Source: Mycobacterium sp. 1100029.7
Lineage (GTDB): Bacteria > Actinomycetota > Actinomycetes > Mycobacteriales > Mycobacteriaceae
Direction: 5' to 3'
Length of the DNA stretch: 64,000 bases
Assembly: GCF_001665235.1 (NCBI RefSeq)
Contig: NZ_LZSC01000050.1
Location: 62,001-126,000 of the forward strand
A model generated the notes under the pieces. It worked only from the letters and a program-made list of their open reading frames with translations. It was not told the origin of the DNA and did not search any database. The stretch's first letter is position 1. Every line of letters begins with the position of its first letter. The position numbers were made by a program, and so were the translations under genes. Shown here piece by piece: positions 39,140-48,480 of the stretch.

Positions 39140-39409
39140 ATGTGCCGAAACATCACCGAACTGCGCGGTCTGCAACCAGCGGCCACCGCTGAGGAGATCG
39201 CCGCGGCGGCCCGTCAATACGTTCGTAAGGTCAGCGGTGTCACGCACCCGTCGGCGGCGAACGCCGAGGCATTCGAGGCCGCGGTCGCCGAGGTCACCCA
39301 GGCTACGACGCGGTTGTTGGCGTCGCTGCCGCCGCGCCGGCAACCGCCCAAGACCGTGCCGCCGTTGCGCCGACGAGAGGTGGTCGCCCGCCTCGCCGCG
39401 ACGAAATGA
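39140..39409 (+). CDS. DUF2277 protein
   Basis: The 89-residue protein starts MCRNITELRG and contains ARQYVRKVSGVTHPSAANAEAFEAAVAEV, the DUF2277 pattern. Function unknown. TATCGT (39128-39133) ends 6 bp before the ATG, so the message may be leaderless. Its stop overlaps the next start as ATGA. It marks the return to conserved sequence after the accessory block. Confidence 0.85.
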   Translation: MCRNITELRGLQPAATAEEIAAAARQYVRKVSGVTHPSAANAEAFEAAVAEVTQATTRLLASLPPRRQPPKTVPPLRRREVVARLAATK

Positions 39410-39966
39410 CGCTGACCGCAACGACACCCGCGCTCAAGGAGTGGAGCGCGGCCGTGCACGCACTGCTGGACGGCCGCCAGTATGTGCTGCTACGCAAGGG
39501 CGGTATCGGTGAAAAGCGATTCGAAGTGGCGGCCTCGGAATTCCTGTTGTTCCCGACGGTCGCGCACAGTCACCAACAGCGGGTGCGACCCGAGCATCGC
39601 GACCTGCTGGCCCCTGCGGCCGCCGACAGCACCGAGGATCAGCTGGTGATCCGCGCGGGCGCGAAAGTCGTTGCCGCCGTTGCGGTTAACCGGCCGGAGC
39701 GGCTCGACGAGATCGAGGACCTGCACATCTGGACCGCCGAGTCGGTGCGCGCGGACCGATTGGATTTTCGGCCCAAACACAAATTGGCCGCGCTGGTGGT
39801 GTCGGTGACGCCGCTGGTCGAGCCGATACGGCTGAACCGCACCCCGGAGTTCGGGGGCTGCACCAGTTGGGTGCAGCTGCCGGCGCGGCCGGTCGCGGGC
39901 ACGCCGATCCACGACGACGCGACGTTAGCCGGCGTGGCCGCCCGCGTTCGCGACGCCGTTGGCTGA
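39406..39966 (+). CDS. DUF1802 protein
   Basis: The 186-residue protein has DUF1802 features: LKEWSAAVHALLDGRQYVLLRKGGIGEKRFEVAASEFLLFPTVAHSHQQRV and a central WTAESVRADRLDFRPKHKLAALVVSV. Function unknown; the family is often found near restriction or repair genes but nothing here supports that. It overlaps DUF2277 by four bases and its last 42 bp are antisense to the CocE hydrolase 3' end. Confidence 0.75.
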   Translation: MTLTATTPALKEWSAAVHALLDGRQYVLLRKGGIGEKRFEVAASEFLLFPTVAHSHQQRVRPEHRDLLAPAAADSTEDQLVIRAGAKVVAAVAVNRPERLDEIEDLHIWTAESVRADRLDFRPKHKLAALVVSVTPLVEPIRLNRTPEFGGCTSWVQLPARPVAGTPIHDDATLAGVAARVRDAVG

Positions 39967-41631
39967 CAGGTCCGGCGGCCCGACCGGAAGCAGCAACCGG
40001 GACCGCCCGTAGGCGATGGCGTGGATGGCGGGCTTCGATTCCCCGGCGGTCAGGGTGGGTTCGCCGGTGCCCAGGTTGCGCGCATAGCGGGGCGACCAAC
40101 TGCCGCTGATCAGCACCCGGATGCGGGATCCGGCCCGGAAACGGTGCGCGACCGCGTCGAGTTCGATGCTGACGACCTCGCCCGGCGTGCCCAACCGGCG
40201 GTAGCCGTCGCTGACATTGCGGGACCGGCCCTTGGTGTCCACCTCGCTGACGCGCACGAACAGGTCGACATGCGGATTGTCCGAGCTGTGGTCCAGCTCG
40301 ATCACCGGATTGCCGTACACGCACAGGTCGTGGAGCAGCGTGGCGCTGTCGAAGCTCAGCACGTCGTCGCGCAGCGCCAGCCGGCTGTCGTCGCGGTAGC
40401 CGCCGAGCGGCGAGAGCAGCGCCCCGCCGGTGGTCGGTGTCGGGTTGGTGGGGTCGTAGCGAAATGTCGCCGGTGCCACCGCGGTCGGATCGGTGGGCGA
40501 CGTGTCGTCCAGGTAGCGGCCGGGCCGCAGATACAGCGCGCGCGTCGTGGTCAGGGGCGGCCAGTCGGACAGGTTGCGCCAGCCCTGGCCCGTCACGCAG
40601 ACGCGGACCCTGCTGGGCCGCCTTGACGTCGTGGCGCCGGCCAGGTGGGTGTCCAGCCAATCCAGCGACTCGCGCGCGCACGTGCGTAGCCCCTTGGTCA
40701 GCAGCTCGGTATGCGTCCAGGGGCCCACCGTCAGCGCGACGTCGACACCCCGGCCGCGCAGGTGGCGATACTGCTGCATCGTCTGGCGCAGGAATACGTC
40801 CTGCCAACCGCCGAGCAACAGCACCGGCACGTCGACGCGATCCAGCGACGTGCCGAACCGCAGCCGTTCCCAGAACGGAAGTTCGGGGTCGGTGTTCTCC
40901 AGCCACGATTCGAACCACGGTGCGCCGCTGCCGAGCATCCGTCGGGCCGCCGCCCCGAACGGCGCCTCGGCGACGGTGCTGGCGATCTTGCGGGGCGCCT
41001 GCAGCTGCCGGATGCCGGACTTGAGCCGGATCGGGTCCTCCTGATGCGCGACCATGTCACTCCAGCCCAGGAAGTCGCCTGCGGCAAACGATCCGGTACC
41101 CCAGACCGATGCCGCGAAATCGTGCGGGCCCGCGGTGATGATGGCGGTGGCCAGCTGCGGCGGCGGATCCTGCAAAATCGCCCACTGCGTGAATCCCAGA
41201 TACGACGGGCCGAGCGTGGCGAATCGGCCGGTGAACCAGGGCTGTTCAACCAACCAGGCGACGGTGTCGGCGCCGTCGCTGCCCTCGTGCACCATCGGCT
41301 CGAATTCCCCGGCGGACCCGAAAGTGCCACGCACGCTTTGCATCACCACGTGGTAGCCACGCGACGCGTACGGCCGGGCGAACAGCAACGAGAACGGAAA
41401 GCCACGCCCGTACGGGCCGCGCACCAGCACGGTGCCGGCGGGGCTGGACGTGTCGGGCGCATAGTGGTCGGCCACCAGCCGTACCCCGTCGCGCATCGGA
41501 ACCTCGACCCGATTCACGGTGTAGCCGTTGGTGGCCGGCCGCAGACCCAGCAGCCGGCCCAAGGCCTTGCCGCCGACCTGCGTCAGGGCGTGCAGCGCGG
41601 GTTTGCCGGGGCGGGTCGATGTGATGCTCAC
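39925..41631 (-). CDS. CocE/NonD-family hydrolase (X-Pro dipeptidyl-peptidase type)
   Basis: The 568-residue serine hydrolase has an alpha/beta domain with VPMRDGVRLVADHYAP and the nucleophile in LGPSYLGFTQW; the catalytic Asp is probably in GGWQDVFLRQTM and His in GPWTHTEL. A C-terminal jelly-roll domain (LDHSSDNPHVDLFVRVSEVDTKGRSRNVSDGYRR) follows. It matches Rv2800. It may cleave esters or peptides; substrate unknown. It starts at GTG 41631. Confidence 0.88.
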   Translation of the reverse strand: MSITSTRPGKPALHALTQVGGKALGRLLGLRPATNGYTVNRVEVPMRDGVRLVADHYAPDTSSPAGTVLVRGPYGRGFPFSLLFARPYASRGYHVVMQSVRGTFGSAGEFEPMVHEGSDGADTVAWLVEQPWFTGRFATLGPSYLGFTQWAILQDPPPQLATAIITAGPHDFAASVWGTGSFAAGDFLGWSDMVAHQEDPIRLKSGIRQLQAPRKIASTVAEAPFGAAARRMLGSGAPWFESWLENTDPELPFWERLRFGTSLDRVDVPVLLLGGWQDVFLRQTMQQYRHLRGRGVDVALTVGPWTHTELLTKGLRTCARESLDWLDTHLAGATTSRRPSRVRVCVTGQGWRNLSDWPPLTTTRALYLRPGRYLDDTSPTDPTAVAPATFRYDPTNPTPTTGGALLSPLGGYRDDSRLALRDDVLSFDSATLLHDLCVYGNPVIELDHSSDNPHVDLFVRVSEVDTKGRSRNVSDGYRRLGTPGEVVSIELDAVAHRFRAGSRIRVLISGSWSPRYARNLGTGEPTLTAGESKPAIHAIAYGRSRLLLPVGPPDLSANGVANAGGHAG

Positions 41632-41680
41632 GCCCCCACATTAGGGCCGGGCGTGCACCCGCGACCGCAGCGCCGCGAGG

Positions 41681-42256
41681 TCAGAACTTGTAGTAGGGCG
41701 TGAGGTCGTTGGCCCGCTGCAGGTTGGTCGACGGGCAGTCGACCTCCGGGTTGGAGTAGACCGTCGAGTAGAACAGGGCCTGCTGCAGCACGCCGTAGCT
41801 GGTCTTGAACGCCACCATGCAGGAGAAGAACCAGTAGCTGTTGTGGTAGGTCGGCTTCAGCACCCAGTAGGTGGCTGCGCGGTGTCCCTGGATCGTGGTC
41901 TCGAGAGCATCCGGCGGGAGCGACTGCTCGTAGGTGCGCCAGATGATGGGCTCGACGGCCAGCTGATAGTTGCCCGCATCGAATTGGCAGCGCAGCCCGT
42001 CCTGAGGTTCGGGCGGGGTGAAGGCCAGGCCCAGTCGCTGCAGCGCGTCGAACGGAACGTCCCGGCAGGGGTCGAACGGGCTCGGGTCAGTGGTGGCGAT
42101 GATCGGGCTTTTCATCGTGGTCATCGGCTGCGCGGTCGACCGCAGCTCGACAGATTTACCGCCCCCTGTCGGTATGGGCGGCGCGCTGTGCCAGCCCAGC
42201 ACGATCGCTGTCAGCACCGCGCCGAGCGCCCCGATCAGGCGCACCTTGGTGAACAT
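41681..42256 (-). CDS. Membrane-anchored or secreted DUF3558-like protein (Rv2799 family)
   Basis: The 191-residue protein starts MFTKVRLIGALGAVLTAIVLGW, a signal anchor, then has FDPCRDVPFDALQRLGLAF, CQFDAGNYQLAVEPI, FFSCMVAFKTSYGVLQQALFYST and DCPS. This is the DUF3558 style of extracytoplasmic mycobacterial proteins. ATG 42256 is chosen because it opens directly into the hydrophobic segment. Function unknown. Confidence 0.75.
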   Translation of the reverse strand: MFTKVRLIGALGAVLTAIVLGWHSAPPIPTGGGKSVELRSTAQPMTTMKSPIIATTDPSPFDPCRDVPFDALQRLGLAFTPPEPQDGLRCQFDAGNYQLAVEPIIWRTYEQSLPPDALETTIQGHRAATYWVLKPTYHNSYWFFSCMVAFKTSYGVLQQALFYSTVYSNPEVDCPSTNLQRANDLTPYYKF

Positions 42257-42398
42257 GACACCCCCATACCCTCGGCGGACCTTTGCCGGGAGTGTACAAG
42301 TCACGTATGGGCGGTCACAGCCAAACCTGAACTTGTTCCAACCGGCGACCGCAAACGACAGAAGCCCCAGCGGAACCGGGGTCGCCGTGACGAGTCGT

Positions 42399-42404
42399 TA
42401 GGCT
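42399..42404 (+). promoter_or_regulatory. -10 element of pptH (leaderless start)
   Basis: TAGGCT ends 8 bases before the GTG at 42413 without an intervening Shine-Dalgarno. Confidence 0.5.
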
Positions 42405-42412
42405 GGTTACTC

Positions 42413-43378
42413 GTGGTTACCCAGGACTCGACCAATGGGGGACAGCCCACGCTGTGGGCGGTCTCCGACCTGCACACGGGTCACATGGGCAATAAGCCGG
42501 TCACCGAATCGCTGCATCCGTCGTCACCGGACGACTGGCTGATCGTGGCCGGCGACGTTGCCGAACGCACCGACGAGATCCGTTGGGCCCTTGACCTGCT
42601 GCGACGCCGGTTCGCCAAGGTGATCTGGGTGCCGGGCAACCACGAGTTGTGGACCACCAACCGCGACCCCAACCAGGTGTTCGGCAAGGCGCGCTACGAC
42701 TTCCTGGTCAACATGTGCGACGAGCTGGGCGTGATCACGCCGGAGCACCCGTTTCCGGTGTGGACCGAGCGCGGCGGCCCGGCCACGATCGTGCCGATGT
42801 TCTTGCTGTACGACTACACCTTCTTGCCGGACGGGGCACTGAGCAAAGCTCAGGGTCTGGAGATCGCGCGCGAACGCAACGTGGTGGCGACCGACGAATT
42901 CCTGCTGTCATCGGAGCCGTATCCCACCCGCGACGCCTGGTGCCGCGAGCGTGTCGACATCACCCGCGCCCGGCTGGAGCAACTCGACTGGATGACGCCG
43001 ACCGTTCTGGTCAATCACTTCCCGTTGGTGCGCGACCCCTGCGACGCGTTGTTCTACCCGGAGTTCGCACTGTGGTGCGGCACCACCAAAACCGCCGACT
43101 GGCACACCCGCTACAACGCGATCTGCTCGGTATACGGCCATCTGCACATCCCGCGCACCACCTGGTACGACGACGTGCGCTTCGAGGAGGTCTCGGTGGG
43201 CTATCCGCGGGAATGGCGACGGCGTAAGCCGCACACCTGGCTGCGTCAGGTGCTGCCCGATCCGCAGTACGCGCCGGGTTACCTCAACGAGTTCGGCGGC
43301 CACTTCACGATCACCCAGGAGATGCGCGAGCAGTCCGCGAAGTTCCGGGAACGGTTGCAGCAACGGCAGTCTCGATGA
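42413..43378 (+). CDS. pptH: PptH, metallophosphoesterase (phosphopantetheinyl hydrolase)
   Basis: The 321-residue calcineurin-type phosphoesterase has the metal motifs SDLHTGH, VAGDVAERTD, VPGNHELW, VNHFPLV and YGHLHIPRT. The M. tuberculosis ortholog Rv2795c removes 4'-phosphopantetheine from carrier proteins and opposes PptT. The GTG at 42413 follows a TAGGCT; the longer open frame upstream overlaps the divergent lipoprotein-like gene and is not used. It overlaps pptT as ATGA. Confidence 0.92.
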   Translation: MVTQDSTNGGQPTLWAVSDLHTGHMGNKPVTESLHPSSPDDWLIVAGDVAERTDEIRWALDLLRRRFAKVIWVPGNHELWTTNRDPNQVFGKARYDFLVNMCDELGVITPEHPFPVWTERGGPATIVPMFLLYDYTFLPDGALSKAQGLEIARERNVVATDEFLLSSEPYPTRDAWCRERVDITRARLEQLDWMTPTVLVNHFPLVRDPCDALFYPEFALWCGTTKTADWHTRYNAICSVYGHLHIPRTTWYDDVRFEEVSVGYPREWRRRKPHTWLRQVLPDPQYAPGYLNEFGGHFTITQEMREQSAKFRERLQQRQSR

Positions 43379-44076
43379 CCGCCGAGATGCTGGTGTCGTC
43401 GGTGTTGCCGGGGGCCTCCGCGGCGACGCATGACCTGGCGTACTCGGAGTTGTATACCGACCCGCCGGACCTGAGGCCGTTGCCCGAGGAGGAGGCGCTG
43501 ATCGCCAAGTCGGTGGCCAAGCGGCGCAACGAGTTCATCACCGTCCGGCACTGTGCCCGGGTCGCGCTCGGCGAGCTGGGCCTGCCCCCGGTCCCGATCC
43601 TCAAGGGCGACAAGGGCCAACCCTGCTGGCCCGACGGCGTGGTCGGCAGCCTCACCCACTGCACGGGGTATCGGGGCGCGGTGGTGGGGCGCAGCGTGGC
43701 GGTGCGCTCGGTGGGCATCGACGCCGAACCGCATGACGTGCTGCCCAACGGCGTGCTGGATGCGATCAGCCTGCCCGCCGAGCGCGGTGAAATCCCGCAA
43801 GTCATGCCAGACGGTTTGCATTGGGATCGAATTCTGTTCTGCGCCAAGGAAGCAACGTACAAGGCGTGGTTCCCGCTGACCAAGAGATGGCTGGGTTTCG
43901 AGGACGCCCACATCACCTTCGAGGCCGACGATTCGGGGGCTGGGTCCGGGTTCAGGGGCAGCTTCGTCTCTCGGATCCTGATCGACCCGGAGGCGTTGGC
44001 GGGTCCACCGCTGACCGAGCTGCGCGGCCGTTGGTCAGTCGAGCGCGAACTCGTGCTGACCGCCATCGTCCTATGA
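43375..44076 (+). CDS. pptT: PptT, 4'-phosphopantetheinyl transferase
   Basis: The 233-residue Sfp-type enzyme loads phosphopantetheine from CoA onto polyketide, peptide and fatty-acid carrier proteins. Mg/CoA residues are in VGIDAEPHD and [11 protein letters not shown], with [13 protein letters not shown] before. It is essential for mycolic acid and siderophore synthesis in mycobacteria. It lies between its antagonist pptH and truB with four-base overlaps on both sides. Confidence 0.96.
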   Translation: MTAEMLVSSVLPGASAATHDLAYSELYTDPPDLRPLPEEEALIAKSVAKRRNEFITVRHCARVALGELGLPPVPILKGDKGQPCWPDGVVGSLTHCTGYRGAVVGRSVAVRSVGIDAEPHDVLPNGVLDAISLPAERGEIPQVMPDGLHWDRILFCAKEATYKAWFPLTKRWLGFEDAHITFEADDSGAGSGFRGSFVSRILIDPEALAGPPLTELRGRWSVERELVLTAIVL

Positions 44077-44981
44077 CCGAAAGCCCGACCGGACCCGGGA
44101 TCGTCGTCGTCGACAAGCCGGCCGGGATGACCAGTCACGACGTGGTGGGGCGCTGCCGCCGCCTCTTCTCCACCCGCCGGGTCGGCCATGCCGGGACGCT
44201 GGACCCGATGGCCACCGGCGTGCTGGTGGTCGGCATCGACCGCGCCACCAAAATCCTGGGCCTGCTGACGGCGTCGTCGAAGTCATATGCCGCCACCATC
44301 CGGCTGGGCCAGACCACTTCCACCGAGGACGCCGAAGGCCAACTGCTGCAGACTGTTTCGGCCGCACATGTGACCGACGAGGAGATCGCCGAAGCGATCG
44401 CCGGCCTGCGCGGCGACATCGAGCAGGTGCCGTCGGCGGTCAGCGCGATCAAGGTCGGCGGCAAGCGCGCCTATCAACTGGTCCGCGAGGGCCAGGACGT
44501 CGAACTGCAGGCCCGTCCGGTGCGCATCGACCGATTCGAGGTCTCGGCCACCAGACGTTCGGGTGAGCTGATCGACGTCGACGTCGACGTCGACTGCTCG
44601 ACGGGAACCTACATCCGCGCGCTGGCCCGCGACCTCGGTGCCGCGCTCGGGGTGGGTGGGCATCTGACGGCGTTGCGGCGCACCCGCGTCGGCCGTTTCG
44701 ACCTGGACCGGGCCCGCTCACTGGACGACCTGGCCGAGCAGCCGCAACTGAGCGCGACGCTGGACGAGACGTGCCTGCTGGTGTTCCCGCGCCGCGCGCT
44801 GACACCCGACGAGGCCGAGGCCACCAGCCATGGCCGACCGTTGTCGCCGGCCGGCATCGACGGGGTGTACGCAGCCGCCGACGCCGACGGTCGGGTGATC
44901 GCGCTGCTGCGCGACGAGGGATCGCGGACCAAATCAGTCGTCGTGATCCGCCCGGCGACGATGCAGAACGGCACGTTCTGA
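44073..44981 (+). CDS. truB: TruB, tRNA pseudouridine-55 synthase
   Basis: The 302-residue enzyme makes pseudouridine 55 in tRNA. The catalytic Asp is in [24 protein letters not shown] and [14 protein letters not shown] follow. It starts in the pptT stop (ATGA). Its last codons (PATMQNGTF plus stop) belong to the first copy of a 56-bp tandem repeat, so the C-terminal five residues look acquired by that duplication. Confidence 0.95.
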   Translation: MTESPTGPGIVVVDKPAGMTSHDVVGRCRRLFSTRRVGHAGTLDPMATGVLVVGIDRATKILGLLTASSKSYAATIRLGQTTSTEDAEGQLLQTVSAAHVTDEEIAEAIAGLRGDIEQVPSAVSAIKVGGKRAYQLVREGQDVELQARPVRIDRFEVSATRRSGELIDVDVDVDCSTGTYIRALARDLGAALGVGGHLTALRRTRVGRFDLDRARSLDDLAEQPQLSATLDETCLLVFPRRALTPDEAEATSHGRPLSPAGIDGVYAAADADGRVIALLRDEGSRTKSVVVIRPATMQNGTF

Positions 44982-45062
44982 GGAGGAGCCGGGTAATCCG
45001 ACCGAGCCCGGCGACGATGCAGAACGGCGCGTTCTGAGGAGGAGCCGGGTAATCCGACCGAG
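44951..45062. repeat. 56-bp tandem direct repeat at the truB 3' end
   Basis: Copy 1 is 44951-45006 and copy 2 is 45007-45062. They differ at one base (GCACG in copy 1, GCGCG in copy 2). Each carries a TTCTGAGGAGGAGCCGG segment. Copy 1 contains the truB stop; copy 2 repeats that stop in the 3' untranslated region. Confidence 0.95.
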
Positions 45063-45081
45063 CCCGCGACCCTCTAACGAC

Positions 45082-45861
45082 TCAGAGCCGACCGAGGAGT
45101 TCGGCCTTCTTCGCGCTGAATTCCTCGTCGGAAAGGATGCCGCGCTCATGCAACCCGGCCAGCGACTCGATGGCAGCGATGATCGTCGTCGCATCCTCGG
45201 CCCCGCCCGCCTTCGGTGCGGCTTCAGCCGCTTCAGCTGCTTGGACCCTCGGCGTTTCGGTCCGGGCCGGCGGCGTGGCGGCTGGCTGCGGCGCCTGCCG
45301 GACGCCGAGCTCGTGCAGCGCCAACACCCCGAACGTTCCGAGTTGGCTGGTGAAACTCACCGAGCTGATGCCGCCGCCCTGCTGCTGTTGCACCCCGCCG
45401 ATCTGATGCTCACCCGTATCGAAAACCTTGAGGGCACCGTTGATTTCGACTGCCAGGCGGCGGGTGGCAGGAAAGAATGCGTACCGCACGTCGTTCTGTC
45501 CACCGACGGCGCTCGGCACCCCGAGATCGGCCGGCCACCAACTGTTGGTGCCCAGCCCGACCGGTGACTGCGGGGCGGCGGCGGGGAACACCGCGGTAGT
45601 GGCGAGCAGTTGCGCCAAGTCGTTGCACAGCGCATCGACGCGGGCCTTGAGCGCGTTGTCGAACATGTTGCCGACCATCGTCATTCCGCCGCGCATCCAC
45701 TGACCATTGCCGCCGAGTTCGGGGATCGAGAACTGGGCCATGGTGCCGCCGCCGGCCCGGAGGGCCACCAGCATGGCCAGCACCGATTCCTGGGCGAGCC
45801 CATGACGCGCGGCGATCTCGGCGATCGCGCTGGCGCCTTCCGAGGTCACCGTTGCCTTCAT
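45082..45861 (-). CDS. SHOCT-domain protein
   Basis: The 259-residue protein ends with a SHOCT motif (IESLAGLHERGILSDEEFSAKKAELLGRL). Before it are a beta-rich domain (WWPADLGVPSAVGGQNDVRYAFFPATRRLAVEINGALKVFDTGEHQIGGVQQQQGG) and an Ala/Pro linker. The N-terminus EGASAIAEIAARHGLAQESVLAMLVALRAGGGTMAQF resembles a small helical module. No enzyme motif is visible. It converges on truB across the tandem repeat. Confidence 0.8.
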   Translation of the reverse strand: MKATVTSEGASAIAEIAARHGLAQESVLAMLVALRAGGGTMAQFSIPELGGNGQWMRGGMTMVGNMFDNALKARVDALCNDLAQLLATTAVFPAAAPQSPVGLGTNSWWPADLGVPSAVGGQNDVRYAFFPATRRLAVEINGALKVFDTGEHQIGGVQQQQGGGISSVSFTSQLGTFGVLALHELGVRQAPQPAATPPARTETPRVQAAEAAEAAPKAGGAEDATTIIAAIESLAGLHERGILSDEEFSAKKAELLGRL

Positions 45862-45995
45862 GAATCTGAGTCTTTCGTCGTCGGGGATTGATTCAGCCTA
45901 CGTAGCAGGCAGGGGTTCAGCCACCGATTCCGCGGGTCTAAGCTGCCGACTAGACAGGTGTCAAGAAGTGCCGAGCCGTTCGGAAGGGGTCAACA

Positions 45996-47207
45996 ATGTC
46001 CAGGATATCTGGCAAACAGGCCAACAAGGTTTTCGTCATCGGTGTCGGCATGACGAAATTCGAAAAACCGGGCCGCCGAGAGGGCTGGGACTACCCGGAC
46101 ATGGCACGCGAGTCGGGGACCAATGCGCTCAACGATGCCGGCATCGACTACAGCGAGATCGAACAGGGTTACGTCGGCTACGTCTACGGCGAGTCCACCG
46201 CCGGCCAGCGGGCGCTCTACGAACTAGGCCTGAGCGGCATCCCGATTGTCAACGTCAACAACAACTGTTCGACGGGCTCCACCGCGCTGTTCATGGCGGC
46301 CCAGGCGATCCGCGGCGGGCTGGCCGACTGCACCATCGCGCTGGGCTTCGAGAAGATGAAACCCGGTTCGCTGGCCACAACCTACGAAGACCGCACCAAC
46401 CCGATGGACAAGCATGTCAAGGCGATGGCCGAGATCAGCGAATTCGCCTTTCCCGCGGCGCCGTGGATGTTCGGCGCGGCGGGCCGTGAGCACATGAAGC
46501 AATACGGCACCAGCGCAGAACATTTCGCCAAGATCGGCTACAAGAACCACAAGCATTCGGTGAACAACCCGTTCGCGCAGTTCCAGGACGAGTACACCCT
46601 CGACGACATCCTGGGCGCGAAGATGATCTACGACCCGCTGACCAAGCTGCAGTGCTCACCCACCTCGGATGGTTCGGGCGCGGCGATCCTGGCTTCGGAG
46701 GAGTTCGTCGACCGCCACGGACTGGCCGGTCAGGCGGTGGAGATCGTCGGTCAGGCCATGACCACCGACTTCACGTCCACCTTCGACGGCAGCGCCAAGG
46801 GACTCATCGGCTACGACATGAATGTACAAGCAGCCCAACGGGTTTACGACCAGGCCGGGCTGGGGCCGGAGGACTTCCAGGTGATCGAGCTGCACGACTG
46901 CTTCTCGGCCAACGAGCTGCTGCTCTACGAAGCCCTTGGCCTGTGCGGCGAGGGCGAGGCGCCCAAGCTGATCGACAACGGCGACACCACCTACGGCGGG
47001 CGCTGGGTGGTCAACCCGTCCGGCGGCCTGATCTCCAAGGGCCACCCGCTGGGCGCGACCGGGCTGGCGCAGTGCGCCGAGCTCAACTGGCAGCTGCGCG
47101 GCCAGGCCGACAAGCGTCAGGTCGACAACGTCACTGCCGCACTGCAACACAACATCGGGCTGGGCGGCGCCGCCGTCGTCACCGCCTACCAGCGCGCCGA
47201 GCGTTAA
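45996..47207 (+). CDS. ltp1: Ltp1, SCP-x-type thiolase (lipid-transfer protein)
   Basis: The 403-residue thiolase-fold protein has the active Cys in [19 protein letters not shown], plus [19 protein letters not shown] and [23 protein letters not shown]-x thiolases and related aldolases act on sterol side-chain CoA esters. It matches Rv2790c. GGAAGGGG lies before ATG 45996, and fadE21 follows 7 bp later, so the two form an operon for beta-oxidation of an unidentified acyl-CoA. Confidence 0.92.
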   Translation: MSRISGKQANKVFVIGVGMTKFEKPGRREGWDYPDMARESGTNALNDAGIDYSEIEQGYVGYVYGESTAGQRALYELGLSGIPIVNVNNNCSTGSTALFMAAQAIRGGLADCTIALGFEKMKPGSLATTYEDRTNPMDKHVKAMAEISEFAFPAAPWMFGAAGREHMKQYGTSAEHFAKIGYKNHKHSVNNPFAQFQDEYTLDDILGAKMIYDPLTKLQCSPTSDGSGAAILASEEFVDRHGLAGQAVEIVGQAMTTDFTSTFDGSAKGLIGYDMNVQAAQRVYDQAGLGPEDFQVIELHDCFSANELLLYEALGLCGEGEAPKLIDNGDTTYGGRWVVNPSGGLISKGHPLGATGLAQCAELNWQLRGQADKRQVDNVTAALQHNIGLGGAAVVTAYQRAER

Positions 47208-47214
47208 GGACGCC

Positions 47215-48471
47215 ATGATCGAGTGGTCCGAAACCGACCTGATGATGCGCGATGCCGTGCGTCAGTTCGTGGACAAAGAAATCCGTCCCCACCTCGACGA
47301 GTTGGAAACCGGCGCGCTGTCGCCGTATCCGATCGCCCGCAAATTCTTCAGCCAGTTCGGTCTGGACGCGATGGCCGCCGAATCGGTGAAGAAGATGCTG
47401 GACCGCGAACGCGCCAAGCTAAACGGTCAACCCAAAGGCGAAAAGCCGGACAGCGCAGACGATTCGGGTGGACTCGCCGGCCAGCAGTCCATGGTGGCGG
47501 TGCTCGTCTCCGAAATCGCGCGGGTCAGCATCGGTTTGCTCAGCACCGCGTCGGTCAGCCTCGGGCTCGGCGCGGCGACCATCATGAGCCGCGGCACGCT
47601 AGCGCAGAAAGAGCGCTGGCTGCCCGAGCTGATGACGCTGGAAAAGATTGCGGCGTGGGCGATTACCGAGCCGGACTCCGGGTCGGACGCATTCGGCGGC
47701 ATGAAGACCTACGTCAAGCGCGACGGTCAGGATTACATCCTCAACGGGCAGAAGACCTTCATCACCAACGGGCCGTTCGCCGATGTGCTGGTGGTGTACG
47801 CCAAGCTCGCTGAAGACACCGCGGGCGACTCGGACCCGCGCAACCGCCCGGTGCTGGTGTTCGTGCTCGATGCCGGCATGCCGGGACTGACCCAGGGCAA
47901 GCCGTTCAAGAAGATGGGCATGATGTCCTCGCCGACCGGCGAACTGTTCTTCGACAACGTGCGGCTGAGCCCGGACCGGCTGCTCGGCGAAAACGAACAG
48001 CACGCCAGCGGCGACGGACGGGAAAGCGCCCGCGACAATTTCGCCGCCGAGCGGATCGGGATCGCGATGATGGCGCTGGGCATCATCGACGAATGCCACC
48101 GGCTATGCGTCGACTACGCCAAGAACCGGACGCTGTGGGGCAAGAACATCGGGCAGTTCCAGCTGATCCAGCTCAAGCTGGCGAAGATGGAAGTCGCGCG
48201 GATGAACGTGCAGAACATGGTGTTCATGACCATCGAGCGCCAGCAGGCGGGTAAGCCGCTGACGCTGGCCGAAGCCTCCGCGGTGAAGCTGTACTCCTCG
48301 GAGACCGCCACCGAGGTGGCGATGGAAGCCGTGCAGCTGTTCGGCGGCAACGGCTACATGGCCGAATACCGGGTGGAGCAGCTGGCGCGCGACGCGAAGT
48401 CGCTGATGATCTACGCCGGGAGCAACGAGGTGCAGGTCACCCACATCGCCAAGGGTCTGCTGACCGGCTGA
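47215..48471 (+). CDS. fadE21: FadE21, acyl-CoA dehydrogenase
   Basis: The 418-residue flavoenzyme introduces a double bond in an acyl-CoA. AWAITEPDSGSDAFGGMKTYV and AERIGIAMMALGIIDECHRLCVDYAKNRTLWGKNIGQFQ are typical. The C-terminal QLFGGNGYMAEYRVEQLARDAKSLMIYAGSNEVQ carries the usual FAD contacts. A 20-residue insertion rich in Lys and Asp (GQPKGEKPDSADDSGG) sits near residue 70. It corresponds to Rv2789c and is paired with ltp1. Confidence 0.93.
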   Translation: MIEWSETDLMMRDAVRQFVDKEIRPHLDELETGALSPYPIARKFFSQFGLDAMAAESVKKMLDRERAKLNGQPKGEKPDSADDSGGLAGQQSMVAVLVSEIARVSIGLLSTASVSLGLGAATIMSRGTLAQKERWLPELMTLEKIAAWAITEPDSGSDAFGGMKTYVKRDGQDYILNGQKTFITNGPFADVLVVYAKLAEDTAGDSDPRNRPVLVFVLDAGMPGLTQGKPFKKMGMMSSPTGELFFDNVRLSPDRLLGENEQHASGDGRESARDNFAAERIGIAMMALGIIDECHRLCVDYAKNRTLWGKNIGQFQLIQLKLAKMEVARMNVQNMVFMTIERQQAGKPLTLAEASAVKLYSSETATEVAMEAVQLFGGNGYMAEYRVEQLARDAKSLMIYAGSNEVQVTHIAKGLLTG

Positions 48472-48480
48472 GCCGGTCAG
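48460..48480. terminator. Hairpin between convergent fadE21 and sirR
   Basis: CTGACCGGCT and AGCCGGTCAG are 10-bp inverted arms around one base, covering the stop of fadE21 and ending within the sirR stop. In RNA it would fold with a shorter stem. It may serve both genes. Confidence 0.45.

Noticed and set aside
41843-42412. N-terminal extension of the pptH frame
   Set aside because: It overlaps the divergent lipoprotein-like gene on the other strand; a TAGGCT and GTG at 42413 give the normal PptH length.
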